A stretch of DNA of 64,000 nucleotides, from assembly GCA_964545735.1 (NCBI GenBank), contig CAZJGS010000002.1, forward strand, positions 1 through 64,000. The letters run 5' to 3'. Origin of the DNA: Pleomorphochaeta sp964545735. GTDB lineage: Bacteria > Spirochaetota > Spirochaetia > Sphaerochaetales > Sphaerochaetaceae. The number at the start of each line of letters is the position of its first letter. The first letter of the stretch is position 1. Made by a program: the position numbers and the translations under genes. Below the pieces are notes generated by a model. That model did no database searches. It was not told the DNA's origin and saw only the letters and a list, made by a program, of their open reading frames with translations. This document shows positions 8,626 to 18,301 of this stretch, piece by piece.

Positions 8626-11154
8626 TTATTCTTCGTTATTTCCTTTCTCAACAACAACTTGTTCTATAGAGTCTTGTTTTACTTCTTCTTCACTCTCTTC
8701 TTCATATATAGTAGTAGAGGCCAAAGCAACAATGTGATCATCAGGACGTTTCATAGTTACAACACGAACTCCACTAGCAGTTCTTCCTTGAGTAGAAATA
8801 TCTTTAACATGAATTCTAATAGTTTGTCCAAGCAATGTTACGCAAACAATATCATTTTCATCACTTACAGATACAGCATTAATTATTGTGCTACTCTTAT
8901 CACCAATTCTAAAGATTTTTTGTCCTTGGGTTCCTCTGTGATGGTTCATAAATTGATCATACTTTACTTGTTTACCCTTACCTTTTTCAGTAACCATAAG
9001 AACTCTCTTATCACTATCAACCTTTAACAAGCCAGCAACATTATCATCATTACGTAGTTTTATGCCTCGAACACCATGAGTTGCTCTTCCCATAGCTCTT
9101 ACATCATTTGCATTCATCCTAAGGGCAAGACCATTTTTAGTAACGAGCATAACATCATCTTCATCTTGGACAAATTCACAATGTAATAACTCGTCACCTT
9201 CATCTAAAACAACAGCTATAACACCTTTAGATCTGGCATTTTTAAACAAATCTAATCTACATCTTTTTACTACACCAAGTTTAGTAGCAACCATTAAGTA
9301 TTTATCTTCATCAAATTCTTTAAAGTTAAATATAGTAGTTATTTTTTCTTCTGTATTTAATTGTAAGAGATTCTTTATGCTTGATCCTTTAGAATTTTTA
9401 GAAGCTTCGGGAATTTGGAACACTTTGGTATAATAAGCTTTTCCTGCATCAGTAACATACATTACATATTCATGAGTAGATGCAACAAACATATGCTCTA
9501 CAAAATCAGCTTCTTGTAATTTTGTTGTTCTAGAACCTTTTCCAGCTCTTCCTTGTGCTTTATATTCTTCAATAGGAATACGTTTAGCAAAACCTTTATT
9601 GCTTATTAAAACAACAACATCTTCTTCTTTTATGAAATCTTCTAAATTACTTTGTCCTATTTCTTCAGGATGAATTATAGTCCTTCTTTTATCCTTTACA
9701 CCAACTCTTAAAGCTAATTCTTTTGTTTCTTGAGAAACAACATCTAGAATTTTCTGCGCATCAGCTAATAAAGAATTGTAATAATCAATTTTCTTTTCCA
9801 ATTCACCTAATTCATCTAAAATCTTGCTAGCTTCTAATTGAGACAAACGTCCAAGTTTCATATCAATTATTGCTTGGGCTTGAATTTCATCTAATGCAAA
9901 ATTAGATACTAAGCTATCACCTGCTACTGTATTATTTGCACTGCTTTTTATAATGCGTATTATCTCATCAATATTATCAAGACCAATTTTTAAACCTCTT
10001 AAGATATGAGCTCTTTCTAGTGCTTTTTTCAATTCAAATTGAGTTCGTCTTGTAACAACATCTTCTCTATGTTTAATGTAATAAACTAGCATTTGTTTTA
10101 AATTTAATAATTTAGGTCTTCCACTAACTAGAGCCAAGTTATTAACATTGAAATTAGTCTGTAAAGTTGTTTTAACGAATAACATATTTAAAACAACAAT
10201 AGCTGGAGCTCCTGTTTTTAATTCAACAACAAGCCTTATTCCATTTCTATCAGATTCATCTCTAACTGCGGCAATACCAGCAATTATATTATCTTTTCTT
10301 AAGGAGTCAATTTTTTTAACCAATTCAGCTTTATTTACTTGATAAGGCATTTCAGAAAAAATAATTTGGTCTCTACCTTTATCGGGAGTTTCAATTTCAT
10401 AAGAAGCTCTTATAATAATTTTACCTCTACCAGTTGTAAAAGCATCTTTGATTCCAGTTAGTCCGCAAATATTTGCTCCAGTTGGAAAATCAGGGCCTTT
10501 TATATAATTACTCATTAACTCGTCAATTGTAATATCTGGATCCAGGATAACAGCTTCAATAGCGGCACATATTTCAGAAATATTATGTGGTGCCATATTT
10601 GTAGCCATACCAACAGCAATACCACTTGAACCATTAGCTAATAAGAAAGGAAAAGTTGCAGGTAAAACTGTGGGCTCGGTCATTGAATCATCATAGTTTG
10701 GTCCGAAATCTACAGTATCTTTATGAATATCTGTAAGCATTTCTTCACCAATTTTACTCATTTTTGATTCAGTATATCTCATAGCAGCTGGTGGATCACC
10801 ATCAATTGATCCAAAGTTTCCTTGTGGAGCTACAACAGGGTATCTGAGGGAAAAATCTTGCGCCAATCTAACTAGTGCTTCATAAACTGAGCTATCTCCA
10901 TGTGGGTGATATTTACCTAAAACATCACCAACAATTCTTGCACACTTTTTATAACTGCTATTTGCTCTTAATCCCATTTCATACATATCAAATAAAATAC
11001 GTCTATGTACTGGTTTTAATCCGTCTCGTACATCAGGTAAAGCCCGAGATACAATAACAGACATAGCATAATTTAAATATGAGGTTTTCATTTCTTTAGA
11101 AACTTCTATATCTATTACTCTTTCGTTATTTTCAATTATTTGTTCATCATCCAT
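8626..11154 (-). CDS. gyrA: DNA gyrase subunit A
   Basis: GyrA is the DNA cleavage and wrapping subunit of gyrase, which introduces negative supercoils. The 842-residue protein carries the catalytic tyrosine Y127 in AAMRYTESKM. The quinolone-determining segment HPHGDSSVYEAL keeps Ser at the E. coli 83 position and Glu at the 87 position, which is a common wild-type state. The C-terminal wrapping domain has a GyrA-box variant (QGRAGKGSR), which distinguishes it from the ParC-like protein at 51941. It follows gyrB by 13 bases, with AAGGA before the start, so the two are one operon. The acidic C-terminal tail is typical. Confidence 0.98.
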   Translation of the reverse strand: MDDEQIIENNERVIDIEVSKEMKTSYLNYAMSVIVSRALPDVRDGLKPVHRRILFDMYEMGLRANSSYKKCARIVGDVLGKYHPHGDSSVYEALVRLAQDFSLRYPVVAPQGNFGSIDGDPPAAMRYTESKMSKIGEEMLTDIHKDTVDFGPNYDDSMTEPTVLPATFPFLLANGSSGIAVGMATNMAPHNISEICAAIEAVILDPDITIDELMSNYIKGPDFPTGANICGLTGIKDAFTTGRGKIIIRASYEIETPDKGRDQIIFSEMPYQVNKAELVKKIDSLRKDNIIAGIAAVRDESDRNGIRLVVELKTGAPAIVVLNMLFVKTTLQTNFNVNNLALVSGRPKLLNLKQMLVYYIKHREDVVTRRTQFELKKALERAHILRGLKIGLDNIDEIIRIIKSSANNTVAGDSLVSNFALDEIQAQAIIDMKLGRLSQLEASKILDELGELEKKIDYYNSLLADAQKILDVVSQETKELALRVGVKDKRRTIIHPEEIGQSNLEDFIKEEDVVVLISNKGFAKRIPIEEYKAQGRAGKGSRTTKLQEADFVEHMFVASTHEYVMYVTDAGKAYYTKVFQIPEASKNSKGSSIKNLLQLNTEEKITTIFNFKEFDEDKYLMVATKLGVVKRCRLDLFKNARSKGVIAVVLDEGDELLHCEFVQDEDDVMLVTKNGLALRMNANDVRAMGRATHGVRGIKLRNDDNVAGLLKVDSDKRVLMVTEKGKGKQVKYDQFMNHHRGTQGQKIFRIGDKSSTIINAVSVSDENDIVCVTLLGQTIRIHVKDISTQGRTASGVRVVTMKRPDDHIVALASTTIYEEESEEEVKQDSIEQVVVEKGNNEE

Positions 11155-11167
11155 AAAGATATCCTTT

Positions 11168-13207
11168 TTAAATGTCTAAATTAGAAACATATGCTGCATT
11201 TGCATCAATAAATTCTCTTCTTGGTGCAACATCTTCACCCATTAACATAGAAAAAACTCTATCTGCTTCTTCAGCATCATCTAGTTTAATTCTGCTTATC
11301 ATTCTAGTTTCAGGGTTCATTGTTGTATCCCAAAGTTGATCTGGATTCATTTCACCAAGACCTTTATATCTTTGTATTGAAACACCTTTAGAATTAACAG
11401 TAATATTATTGTCATCAAGAATTTTTACTCTTGCCCCTTCATCATAAGCATAAAAAACTTTTTTGTTTACTGTTATTTTATACAAAGGGGGCATAGCAAA
11501 ATAAACATATCCAGCTTTAACTAATGGTTGCATATATCTGTAAAAGAAGGTTAATAACAAAGTTCTAATGTGAGAGCCATCAACATCAGCATCAGCCATA
11601 ATAATAACTTTATGATAACGAACTTTTTCCAAATCAAAAGTTACATTATCCATATCATCTTCATCACCTTGTACATTATTGTATCTTGTAATTCCAGCAC
11701 CTAGTGTTTGAATTACTGGTTGCAATTTTTCATTACCAAGAACTTTATATTCTTGAGCTTTTTCAACATTAAGCATTTTTCCCCAAAGAGGTAAAATAGC
11801 TTGGAAAGATCTATCTCTTCCTTGTTTTGCAGAGCCTCCAGCAGAGTCCCCTTCAACTATGTAAACTTCACATTTAGCAGGATCTTTTTCTGAACAAGGT
11901 GCCAATTTACCAGGAAGTCCACCACCATCAGATTTCTTTCTTATTTGCTCTCTAGCCTTTCTTGCAGCAATTCTACCTAAAGCGGCACCAATTATTTTAG
12001 TTAGAATTATTTCAGTAATAGCTGGAAATTCATCAAAATAATTACCTAGCTTTTCATAAACAAGAGATTGAACTAAGCCAGAAACTGAAGAGTTTCCAAG
12101 TTTCATCTTAGTTTGACCCTCAAACTGTGGTTCAGGCATTTTTACAGAAACAATGGCTGTTAAACCCTCTGCAATATCAGAAGAATCTAATTTCTCAGCA
12201 AATTTTTTCAATAATTTAGTGTTTTTTAACAATTGGTTATTAATTGTTCTAGCTAAACCACCTTTAAAACCAGAAAGGTGAGTTCCACCTTCTCTTGTAT
12301 TAATATTATTTACAAAGGTTATTATTTTTTGATCATATTTATCATTGTATTGAAGTGCTACTTCAACCTTTATATTATCTTTTTCACCTTCAAAAGAAAT
12401 TGGAGTTTCATGTAACACTTTTTTGTATTCATTTAAATATAATGCAAATTGGGCAATACCACCTTCTGCATGGAAAGTTTCTTTTTTAAGCTCATCTTTA
12501 ATTCTTTTATCAATAACGGTAATTGAAATACCTTTGTTTAAAAAAGAAAGTTCTCTAAATCTATTGGCTAAAGTTTCATAGCTAAAGCTATTTCTTTCAA
12601 TAATTGAAAAGTCTGGTGTAAAAATGATTATTGTTCCAGTTTTATCTGTGTTTCCAACTTTTTTTACATCATTTTGTGGAACACCTTTTCTATAAACTTG
12701 TTTATATATCTCAGAGTTTCTAAAAACATTAACTTCTAGATAGTCAGATAAGGCGTTTACACAAGAAACACCAACACCATGAAGACCTCCGGAAACTTTA
12801 TATGAGTTTTTATCGAATTTACCACCTGCATGCAATTGTGTTAATACAACTTCTAAAGAACTCTTTTTTTCAGTTGGATGCAAATCAACAGGAATACCTC
12901 TACCGTCATCTTCGACAATACATCTTTCGTTGCCATCTTCCCCAATATCAAGAGTTACTTGAATAGTGGAACAGAAACCAGCCATAGCTTCATCAATACT
13001 ATTATCAACAACTTCATATACTAAGTGATGTAGACCTTCAACACCGGTAGAACCAATATACATACCAGGTCTTTTTCTCACGGCTTCCAAGCCTTTTAAA
13101 ACTTGAATATTGCCAGCATCATAATCACTTTTATTTTCAGTATTTGAAGTCTCAATAAAATCTTCTACTGATGCCTCAGCCTCGTCTTTTTTAATACCGT
13201 CTATCAT
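11168..13207 (-). CDS. gyrB: DNA gyrase subunit B
   Basis: GyrB is the ATPase subunit of gyrase. The 679-residue protein has a GHKL ATPase domain (EVVDNSIDEA, VEDDGRGIPV, GLHGVG) after an unusual acidic N-terminal extension of about 30 residues. The transducer domain follows, then the TOPRIM domain (EGDSAGGSAKQGRDR and DADVDGSHIRTLLL). An ending of the QRYKGLGEMNPDQLW type confirms GyrB. It is divergent from dnaA across 367 bases. A perfect 17-base palindrome (13241-13257) lies 34 bases before the start, where it could bind a regulator or respond to supercoiling. Gyrase genes beside dnaA/oriC are common in bacteria. Confidence 0.98.
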   Translation of the reverse strand: MIDGIKKDEAEASVEDFIETSNTENKSDYDAGNIQVLKGLEAVRKRPGMYIGSTGVEGLHHLVYEVVDNSIDEAMAGFCSTIQVTLDIGEDGNERCIVEDDGRGIPVDLHPTEKKSSLEVVLTQLHAGGKFDKNSYKVSGGLHGVGVSCVNALSDYLEVNVFRNSEIYKQVYRKGVPQNDVKKVGNTDKTGTIIIFTPDFSIIERNSFSYETLANRFRELSFLNKGISITVIDKRIKDELKKETFHAEGGIAQFALYLNEYKKVLHETPISFEGEKDNIKVEVALQYNDKYDQKIITFVNNINTREGGTHLSGFKGGLARTINNQLLKNTKLLKKFAEKLDSSDIAEGLTAIVSVKMPEPQFEGQTKMKLGNSSVSGLVQSLVYEKLGNYFDEFPAITEIILTKIIGAALGRIAARKAREQIRKKSDGGGLPGKLAPCSEKDPAKCEVYIVEGDSAGGSAKQGRDRSFQAILPLWGKMLNVEKAQEYKVLGNEKLQPVIQTLGAGITRYNNVQGDEDDMDNVTFDLEKVRYHKVIIMADADVDGSHIRTLLLTFFYRYMQPLVKAGYVYFAMPPLYKITVNKKVFYAYDEGARVKILDDNNITVNSKGVSIQRYKGLGEMNPDQLWDTTMNPETRMISRIKLDDAEEADRVFSMLMGEDVAPRREFIDANAAYVSNLDI

Positions 13208-13240
13208 GATAAGTCCTTATTTGTGCAGATAAATTTAAAA

Positions 13241-13257
13241 AATAGAATAATTCTATT
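13241..13257. promoter_or_regulatory. Palindrome upstream of gyrB
   Basis: AATAGAAT, one central base, then ATTCTATT form a perfect dyad 34 bases ahead of the gyrB start codon. Position and symmetry suggest an operator, but no matching regulator is known to me. Confidence 0.35.
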
Positions 13258-13574
13258 CATAATGTTAATAGCTTTGCACATATTTTAGGTTTATTCTTTT
13301 ACTATTAAACATAATTAATAGAAGAAGCTTTTATTATAAAAATAAAACACCTTTTAACTATTTTATTATATCAAAATCAAGACTAAGTTACAAGTAATCA
13401 CTATTATATTATAAGGTAAGTAAAGTCTTTTATAAAAACAAATAAAATATATTTTATAATACATTTTTATTGGTTTTTTTTACTGCTATTTATACTAAAA
13501 ATTATGAAAATTTAGACAAAAAATTTTTTATAAAAAAGCTTGCAACCCTTATTAAGAAAGGATATTATATTTTT

Positions 13575-15041
13575 ATGGTTAATACGCAAGAGTTCTATTC
13601 AGATTTATGGGATAAAATATTAGATAAATTAATTCAAAATAATAAATCTGCAGAAAACAGCAAAATGGAATTTGTCCATGCAAAAGATAGTAAAATATTT
13701 ATTGATGCTTTTTCTGAATTTAGACAAGGTTATTATACGAACCAATATTTAAAAATATTAAATGAAGCTTTATCTGAATTAAATGATGACAAATTAGAAG
13801 TTGTTTTTATTGTTAATGAGAAAAAGTGTGAAAACTCTTTAGCAAAAGAATCTAAAAATAAAGTATCAACAGCAATAAATACTTTGAATAATAATTTGAA
13901 TAACAACAAACCTGATAAAATGGATGAAAATGAGAAGTCCTACAAACCACCCAAAAAAATAATAAATACTAACTTTCAAGAAAAAAAACTAAATACAAGA
14001 AAGCAAGAAAGCAATCTAAACAAGAGATATACCTTTGATTCTTTTATTATGGGAGATAACACAAGTTTAGCTTATAATGTTTCTTATGCCATCGCAAAAG
14101 AACCTGGTATAGCTTATAACCCTTGTTTGATTTATGGGGGAGTTGGTTTAGGAAAAACACATTTATTACAATCCATTGGAAATTATGTTTTAACAAATAA
14201 TGATAGATTAAAAGTAATTTACGTTACTGCTGAAAAATTTACAAATGAATTTATCAATTCACTTGGATCAAATTCTCAAATAAATAACTTTAAAAATAAA
14301 TATAGAAAAGTTGATATTCTTTTGATAGATGACATTCATTTTTTACAAAATAAACAAGGAATTCAAGAAGAGCTTTTCCACACCTTTAATGATTTATATG
14401 AAACTCGCAGACAAATGGTTTTTACTTGTGATAGACCAATTAATGAATTAAAGTCTATGACAGATAGATTAAAAAGTAGATTCTCTAGAGGAATCAATGT
14501 AGACTTAAGACCACCTGAATATGAGACAAAAGTAAAGATATTAAGGGTCAAAAATAAAGAGAGAAACTATATTATCAATGACGAAATTATTGATTATTTA
14601 TGCCAAAATATTAATACCAATGTTAGAGATTTAGAAGCTGCTTTTACAAAGCTTTCTGCCTTTAATAATTTCACTAAAACGAAACTCACTTTAGACAAAA
14701 CAAAAGAGCTAATTGCCTCTTCATTATCCGGTGAAAATAGTGCTCTAAAAAATCTTTCAGTTGATAAAATTATAAGAGCTACTGCCGAATATTTTGACCT
14801 TACTTCCTATGATATTAAAGGTAAAAAAAGAAATAAAAAAATAGTAAATGCTAGACAAATTGCTATATACCTTTCAAGAATATTAACATCTTTTTCAACA
14901 ACAGAAATTGGATATGATTTTAGTAAAGATCACACAACAATAATGCATGCAATAGAAAAAGTTGAAAAGGCTAAATCTTCTAATATAGATTTAAGTAAAG
15001 ACTTAGAATCAATAAAAAAATCATTGCTTTCATTATCATAA
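13575..15041 (+). CDS. dnaA: Chromosomal replication initiator DnaA
   Basis: DnaA is the AAA+ initiator that binds DnaA boxes and opens the origin. The frame is open from 13470, but the ATG at 13575 is preferred. It gives 488 residues starting MVNTQEFYSDLWDKIL, as in other DnaA proteins, and AAAGGA lies upstream. Domain I is followed by a long Asn/Lys-rich linker (about residues 75-150). Then come Walker A (GGVGLGKTH, near 189), Walker B (LLIDDIHFL, near 250), and the box-binding signature DHTTIMHA near 450. In that signature the usual Gly-Arg before DHTT is Ser-Lys. Its terminator (15069-15097) borders oriC. Confidence 0.97.
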   Translation: MVNTQEFYSDLWDKILDKLIQNNKSAENSKMEFVHAKDSKIFIDAFSEFRQGYYTNQYLKILNEALSELNDDKLEVVFIVNEKKCENSLAKESKNKVSTAINTLNNNLNNNKPDKMDENEKSYKPPKKIINTNFQEKKLNTRKQESNLNKRYTFDSFIMGDNTSLAYNVSYAIAKEPGIAYNPCLIYGGVGLGKTHLLQSIGNYVLTNNDRLKVIYVTAEKFTNEFINSLGSNSQINNFKNKYRKVDILLIDDIHFLQNKQGIQEELFHTFNDLYETRRQMVFTCDRPINELKSMTDRLKSRFSRGINVDLRPPEYETKVKILRVKNKERNYIINDEIIDYLCQNINTNVRDLEAAFTKLSAFNNFTKTKLTLDKTKELIASSLSGENSALKNLSVDKIIRATAEYFDLTSYDIKGKKRNKKIVNARQIAIYLSRILTSFSTTEIGYDFSKDHTTIMHAIEKVEKAKSSNIDLSKDLESIKKSLLSLS

Positions 15042-15068
15042 AATAATAAATATTACCTATATTTTCTT

Positions 15069-15097
15069 AACTCTTTTGAGCAAAGGGTTATTTTTTT
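15069..15097 (+). terminator. dnaA terminator
   Basis: An 8-bp stem (AACTCTTT with AAAGGGTT, one T-G pair) and a 5-base loop are followed by ATTTTTTT. It ends dnaA transcription before the DnaA-box array. Confidence 0.75.
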
Positions 15098-15164
15098 AAT
15101 GCAAATTAACACCTTTTTTTGTTATATATGTATACGCTTTTCAATTTAATAATTTTATATCCCT

Positions 15165-15457
15165 TGTGCATAACTTGTGGATATCTTGTTAATAACTTGT
15201 GTATAACCTGTGGAAAACTTGTGCAAAGCCTCTTTTTGCTTGTGCAAAACCTGTTAATAAGTAGTGTAAAACTTGTGGAAAAGTTGTGCAAAACCTGTTA
15301 ATATGATGTGTATAAATTGTTAATAACTTTTTTACTAAAGTAGAGCTTGTGTACAACCTGTTAATAACTTTTTAGTTATGCACAAGTTATACACAAGCAA
15401 GTGCCTAAATAAAATAATATAGTGTAAGAAATTAGATGAGTTTTCCACTTTTCCACA
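15165..15457. other. oriC: phased DnaA-box array
   Basis: The dnaA-dnaN spacer holds many DnaA-box-like 9-mers of the form TGTGNATAA or TGTGNAAAA, starting at 15165, 15176, 15198, 15209, 15220, 15241, 15274, 15285, 15307 and 15348. Between them, in the same phase, are TGTTAATAA/T 9-mers at 15187, 15252, 15296, 15318 and 15359. Nearly all successive starts are 11 bases apart. Two inverted boxes, TTATGCACA (15376) and TTATACACA (15387), are also 11 bases apart, and TTTTCCACT/A copies lie at 15441 and 15449. The closest match to the TTATCCACA consensus is TGTGGATAT at 15176. An AT-rich tract at 15461-15510 is the probable unwinding element. Confidence 0.9.
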
Positions 15458-15521
15458 GGGCTTATTACTATTATTATTAACTATTTATATATATAATAAT
15501 TAATAATAGGAGATTAAAATT

Positions 15522-16640
15522 ATGAAATTTATGTGCGATAAAGAGTCTTTTGCTAAAAAGGTTTTCAATGCCAACGATTTTAAAAATACAAAAAGCTCAA
15601 TATCAATTACAACAAATGTATTTTTGAAAACAACACAAGACTTATTAATTATAAAAGCAACTGACAATAATATGGGTTATATTTCTTCTATTCCAGTCAT
15701 TACAATTGAAGAAGGTGAAACAACTGTTTCTTGTACTAAATTAGGTGATATCCTTAAAGCTTTTACAGGTATAAATAATATTATTTTAGAAACCAATTCA
15801 GATAATTTAAACATATATCCAAAAGGTTCAGAAAAGCATTTTAATTTTGAATTAAAAACTATAGATTCTAAAGAATTTCCTACTATGGAATCTGCAGATA
15901 AAAAAGAATTTTTTAAAATTAATTCTTTAGATTTTTTAGATATGATTAAACATACACAATTTGCTGCTTCAAAAGATGAATCAAGACATTATCTTTGTGG
16001 TCAATTTTTACAAAAAATTGAAGGTGGAATTGCTATGGTTGCAACAGATGGAAAACGTTTATCTTTTATAAAAAAAAGATGTGATGAGCTTGTTCCTAAT
16101 TTTCCTTCTGTTACTATCCCAACCAAGTTTATTATTATACTTTCAAAAATTTTAGAAGACACTGGTGAGATGGAGCTCTATTTAGAAAAAAATCTAATTT
16201 CAATTAGATTAGCTGATGAAACATTTTTATATTCATCTTTAATAGAAGTTGGTTTTCCTGTTTACAATAGAATTATACCTCAAGATACAAAATTTAAATG
16301 TATCTTAAATTTGAGGGATACTATTGATGCTATTAATAGAGTAAAACTTTTTGTATTAGATAAAAGCAATAGAATTTTTTTAAATATTTTGCCCAACAAA
16401 TTAATTTTAACAAGTGATATAACAGAACAAGGACAAGCTCTCGAAGAAATTGATTGTGAATATAATGGTGAAGAGATAAACATTGCAGTTAACTATAATT
16501 TTTTCTTAGATCCGTTAAAACCTATGGATATTGAATATTTTTCAATAAACTTTGATGGACCTAATAAAACTTTAAAATTATTACCTGAATCTCATGAAAA
16601 AAGTTATTTGCATATTGTAATGCCAATACAACCTAAATAA
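15522..16640 (+). CDS. dnaN: DNA polymerase III beta sliding clamp
   Basis: DnaN forms the ring-shaped dimer that tethers DNA polymerase to its template. The 372-residue protein has the three-domain clamp layout: an N-terminal domain with the KLGDILKAFTG type pattern, a middle domain with ATDGKRLSF near residue 180, and a C-terminal end VMPIQPK, which is close to the usual VMPMR-like ending. AGGAG precedes the ATG. Its stop overlaps the recF start by one base (TAATG), so dnaN, recF and the dciA-like gene should be translated as a coupled set. The promoter most likely lies in the AT-rich right end of oriC. Confidence 0.97.
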   Translation: MKFMCDKESFAKKVFNANDFKNTKSSISITTNVFLKTTQDLLIIKATDNNMGYISSIPVITIEEGETTVSCTKLGDILKAFTGINNIILETNSDNLNIYPKGSEKHFNFELKTIDSKEFPTMESADKKEFFKINSLDFLDMIKHTQFAASKDESRHYLCGQFLQKIEGGIAMVATDGKRLSFIKKRCDELVPNFPSVTIPTKFIIILSKILEDTGEMELYLEKNLISIRLADETFLYSSLIEVGFPVYNRIIPQDTKFKCILNLRDTIDAINRVKLFVLDKSNRIFLNILPNKLILTSDITEQGQALEEIDCEYNGEEINIAVNYNFFLDPLKPMDIEYFSINFDGPNKTLKLLPESHEKSYLHIVMPIQPK

Positions 16641-17719
16641 TGAGAATTTTAAATATACAAGGTAATTCTTTTCGAAATTTAAATTTAACGCATTCTTTAA
16701 ATTTAGATAGAAAACAAATAATCTTAATAGGAACAAATGGACAAGGTAAAACTAATTTATTAGAAGCACTTTATTTTATTTGTTATGGTACCTCTTTTAG
16801 AACTTCAAATTTAAAAGAGTTACTAACCTACTCATCAAAAAGTTTAAAATTAAATGTTTTTTTTCTTACTGATAAACAGGAAAAAAGACAGTTATCAGTT
16901 TCTATCGAAAATAAAAAAAGAGAAATAAAAATTGATGGAAAAATAATACACGACAGAAAACAATTAATTTATAATATTCCCTGTATTGTTTTTTCTCATG
17001 ATGATATTGCTTTTATCAAAGGAACCCCGGAATCTAGAAGAAAATATTTTAATCAAACCATGTGTATGTATAACCCAATTTTTTTTGATGATTTAAGATA
17101 TTATAATAAAATATTAAAACAACGAAATGCTCTATTAAAAAACAGTAGTTATGAATTATTAGATGTATATGATTATAATTTAGCTAAATATGGTTTTTTA
17201 ATTATGAAAGAAAGAAAAAAAGCTGTATTGGAAATGAATGAGTTATTTCCTGATTTATATCGACAAGTTTCTAATATAGATAATGTAAAATTAGAATATA
17301 AAAGTTCTTGGAAGAATTTTGAAAGTGAAGATCAAATAATTGAAAATTTAAAAGCTAATAGAGATAGAGATATTAAATTATCACTAACTAACGTAGGCAT
17401 CCATAGAGATAAGTTTTCAGTAAATACAGAGTTTGGTGAGTTATCGGCTATTGGATCAACAGGGCAGCAACGCTTAGCCTCTCTAGTACTGAGAGCAACA
17501 CAATGTAAATATTTTAAAATAAAAACAAATAAAGAACCAATATTATTAGTAGATGATGTTTTATTAGAATTGGATCATGAAAAAAGAGATAAATTTCTTT
17601 CTTTGTTCAATGATTACAGCCAAGCTTTTTTTACTTTTCTTCCTGAAGAAAAATATTTTAATAAAATTGATTTAGAGACAAGTTGCGTTTATACTATTGA
17701 AAATGGAGAATTTAAATAA
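16640..17719 (+). CDS. recF: DNA replication and repair protein RecF
   Basis: RecF is an SMC-like ATPase that helps RecOR load RecA at gaps. The 359-residue protein has a Walker A motif GTNGQGKTN near residue 30 and an SMC-type signature, SIGSTGQQRLASLVLRA in the family sense. Walker B (LLVDDVLLELD) lies near residue 310. Length is normal. The start codon overlaps the dnaN stop, and the stop abuts the next gene with no spacer. The dnaA-dnaN-recF order is conserved across many phyla. Confidence 0.96.
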   Translation: MRILNIQGNSFRNLNLTHSLNLDRKQIILIGTNGQGKTNLLEALYFICYGTSFRTSNLKELLTYSSKSLKLNVFFLTDKQEKRQLSVSIENKKREIKIDGKIIHDRKQLIYNIPCIVFSHDDIAFIKGTPESRRKYFNQTMCMYNPIFFDDLRYYNKILKQRNALLKNSSYELLDVYDYNLAKYGFLIMKERKKAVLEMNELFPDLYRQVSNIDNVKLEYKSSWKNFESEDQIIENLKANRDRDIKLSLTNVGIHRDKFSVNTEFGELSAIGSTGQQRLASLVLRATQCKYFKIKTNKEPILLVDDVLLELDHEKRDKFLSLFNDYSQAFFTFLPEEKYFNKIDLETSCVYTIENGEFK

Positions 17720-18028
17720 ATGGATGATAGAATTTGCAAAGGTGATTCCATTTCAAGCAAAAAACTTGTTGAAATTTATTTAAAAACAGTTTTAAATAAA
17801 AAAAGGCCTTTAAATTTTGAAATATATGAAAAATGGGATAATATAATTCAAACAAAATTCAAACAACATTTGAAAATAAAAGAAATAAAAGATGATGTTT
17901 TAATTTTAATAGCTGATCATCCAGCTTGGCTTCAGAAAGCAAATATGAGTAAAAAAAATATTTTGAGCAAAATAAAAAAGGAAATTCCTACAACTAATAT
18001 AAAATCTATACATATTATTTGTAGGTAA
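17720..18028 (+). CDS. DciA-like DUF721 protein
   Basis: This 102-residue protein matches the DUF721 family, with a DHPAWLQ segment at about residues 70-76 (family pattern close to P-A-W-x-Q). DciA proteins of this family assist loading of the replicative helicase in bacteria lacking DnaC/DnaI. Position directly after recF is common for the family. ATG follows the recF stop immediately, so it is translationally coupled. The protein is short and basic, consistent with a DNA or helicase-binding role. Helicase loading here is inferred from the family. Confidence 0.85.
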   Translation: MDDRICKGDSISSKKLVEIYLKTVLNKKRPLNFEIYEKWDNIIQTKFKQHLKIKEIKDDVLILIADHPAWLQKANMSKKNILSKIKKEIPTTNIKSIHIICR

Positions 18029-18032
18029 GCAC

Positions 18033-18061
18033 TTGACGGATATAGCTCTGCTCTATATAAT
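18033..18061 (+). promoter_or_regulatory. Promoter for rpmH-rnpA
   Basis: TTGACG (18033-18038) and TATAAT (18056-18061) are separated by exactly 17 bases, giving a near-consensus sigma-70 promoter. It starts 5 bases after the dciA-like stop. The leader of about 65 bases ends with GGAGATAATC before the rpmH ATG. Confidence 0.8.
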
Positions 18062-18133
18062 TTGCAACTCGAAGGGCCTTGTCCCCAAATAGCATTGAAA
18101 CATATCCGCGAAAGCGATGAATTGGAGATAATC

Positions 18134-18301
18134 ATGAGTTATAAAGGAAAAAGAACATACCAACCAAGTAGAGTTAAAAGAAACAGGAAGTTTGGCTTTC
18201 GTGCAAGAATGGCCACTGTTGGTGGTAGAAAAATTTTAGCACGTAGAAGAGCTAAGGGTAGACGTAAATTGTCTGTTTGTGATGAGAAAAAGCCTTTCTA
18301 A
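18134..18301 (+). CDS. rpmH: Ribosomal protein L34 (bL34)
   Basis: This 55-residue basic protein of the large ribosomal subunit starts MSYKGKRTYQPSRVKR and contains FGFRARMATVGGRKILARRRAKGR, given here as the family hallmark. The frame is open from 18062, but the ATG at 18134 is chosen because it has GGAG at the correct distance and the family N-terminus. The C-terminal tail after GRRKL is about ten residues longer than in most L34 proteins. This tail is where the rnpA start overlaps by about 20 bases, so its sequence may be constrained by the overlap. A strong promoter lies upstream. Confidence 0.96.
   Translation: MSYKGKRTYQPSRVKRNRKFGFRARMATVGGRKILARRRAKGRRKLSVCDEKKPF

Noticed and set aside
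15106..15301. Two ORFs of about 60 codons on opposite strands inside the dnaA-dnaN spacer
   Set aside because: They are produced by the repeated 9-mers of oriC and show no ribosome-binding site or protein-like composition.
18028..18134. Possible tRNA or structured RNA between the dciA-like gene and rpmH
   Set aside because: No cloverleaf can be formed. The stretch is explained by a near-consensus promoter and a short leader.
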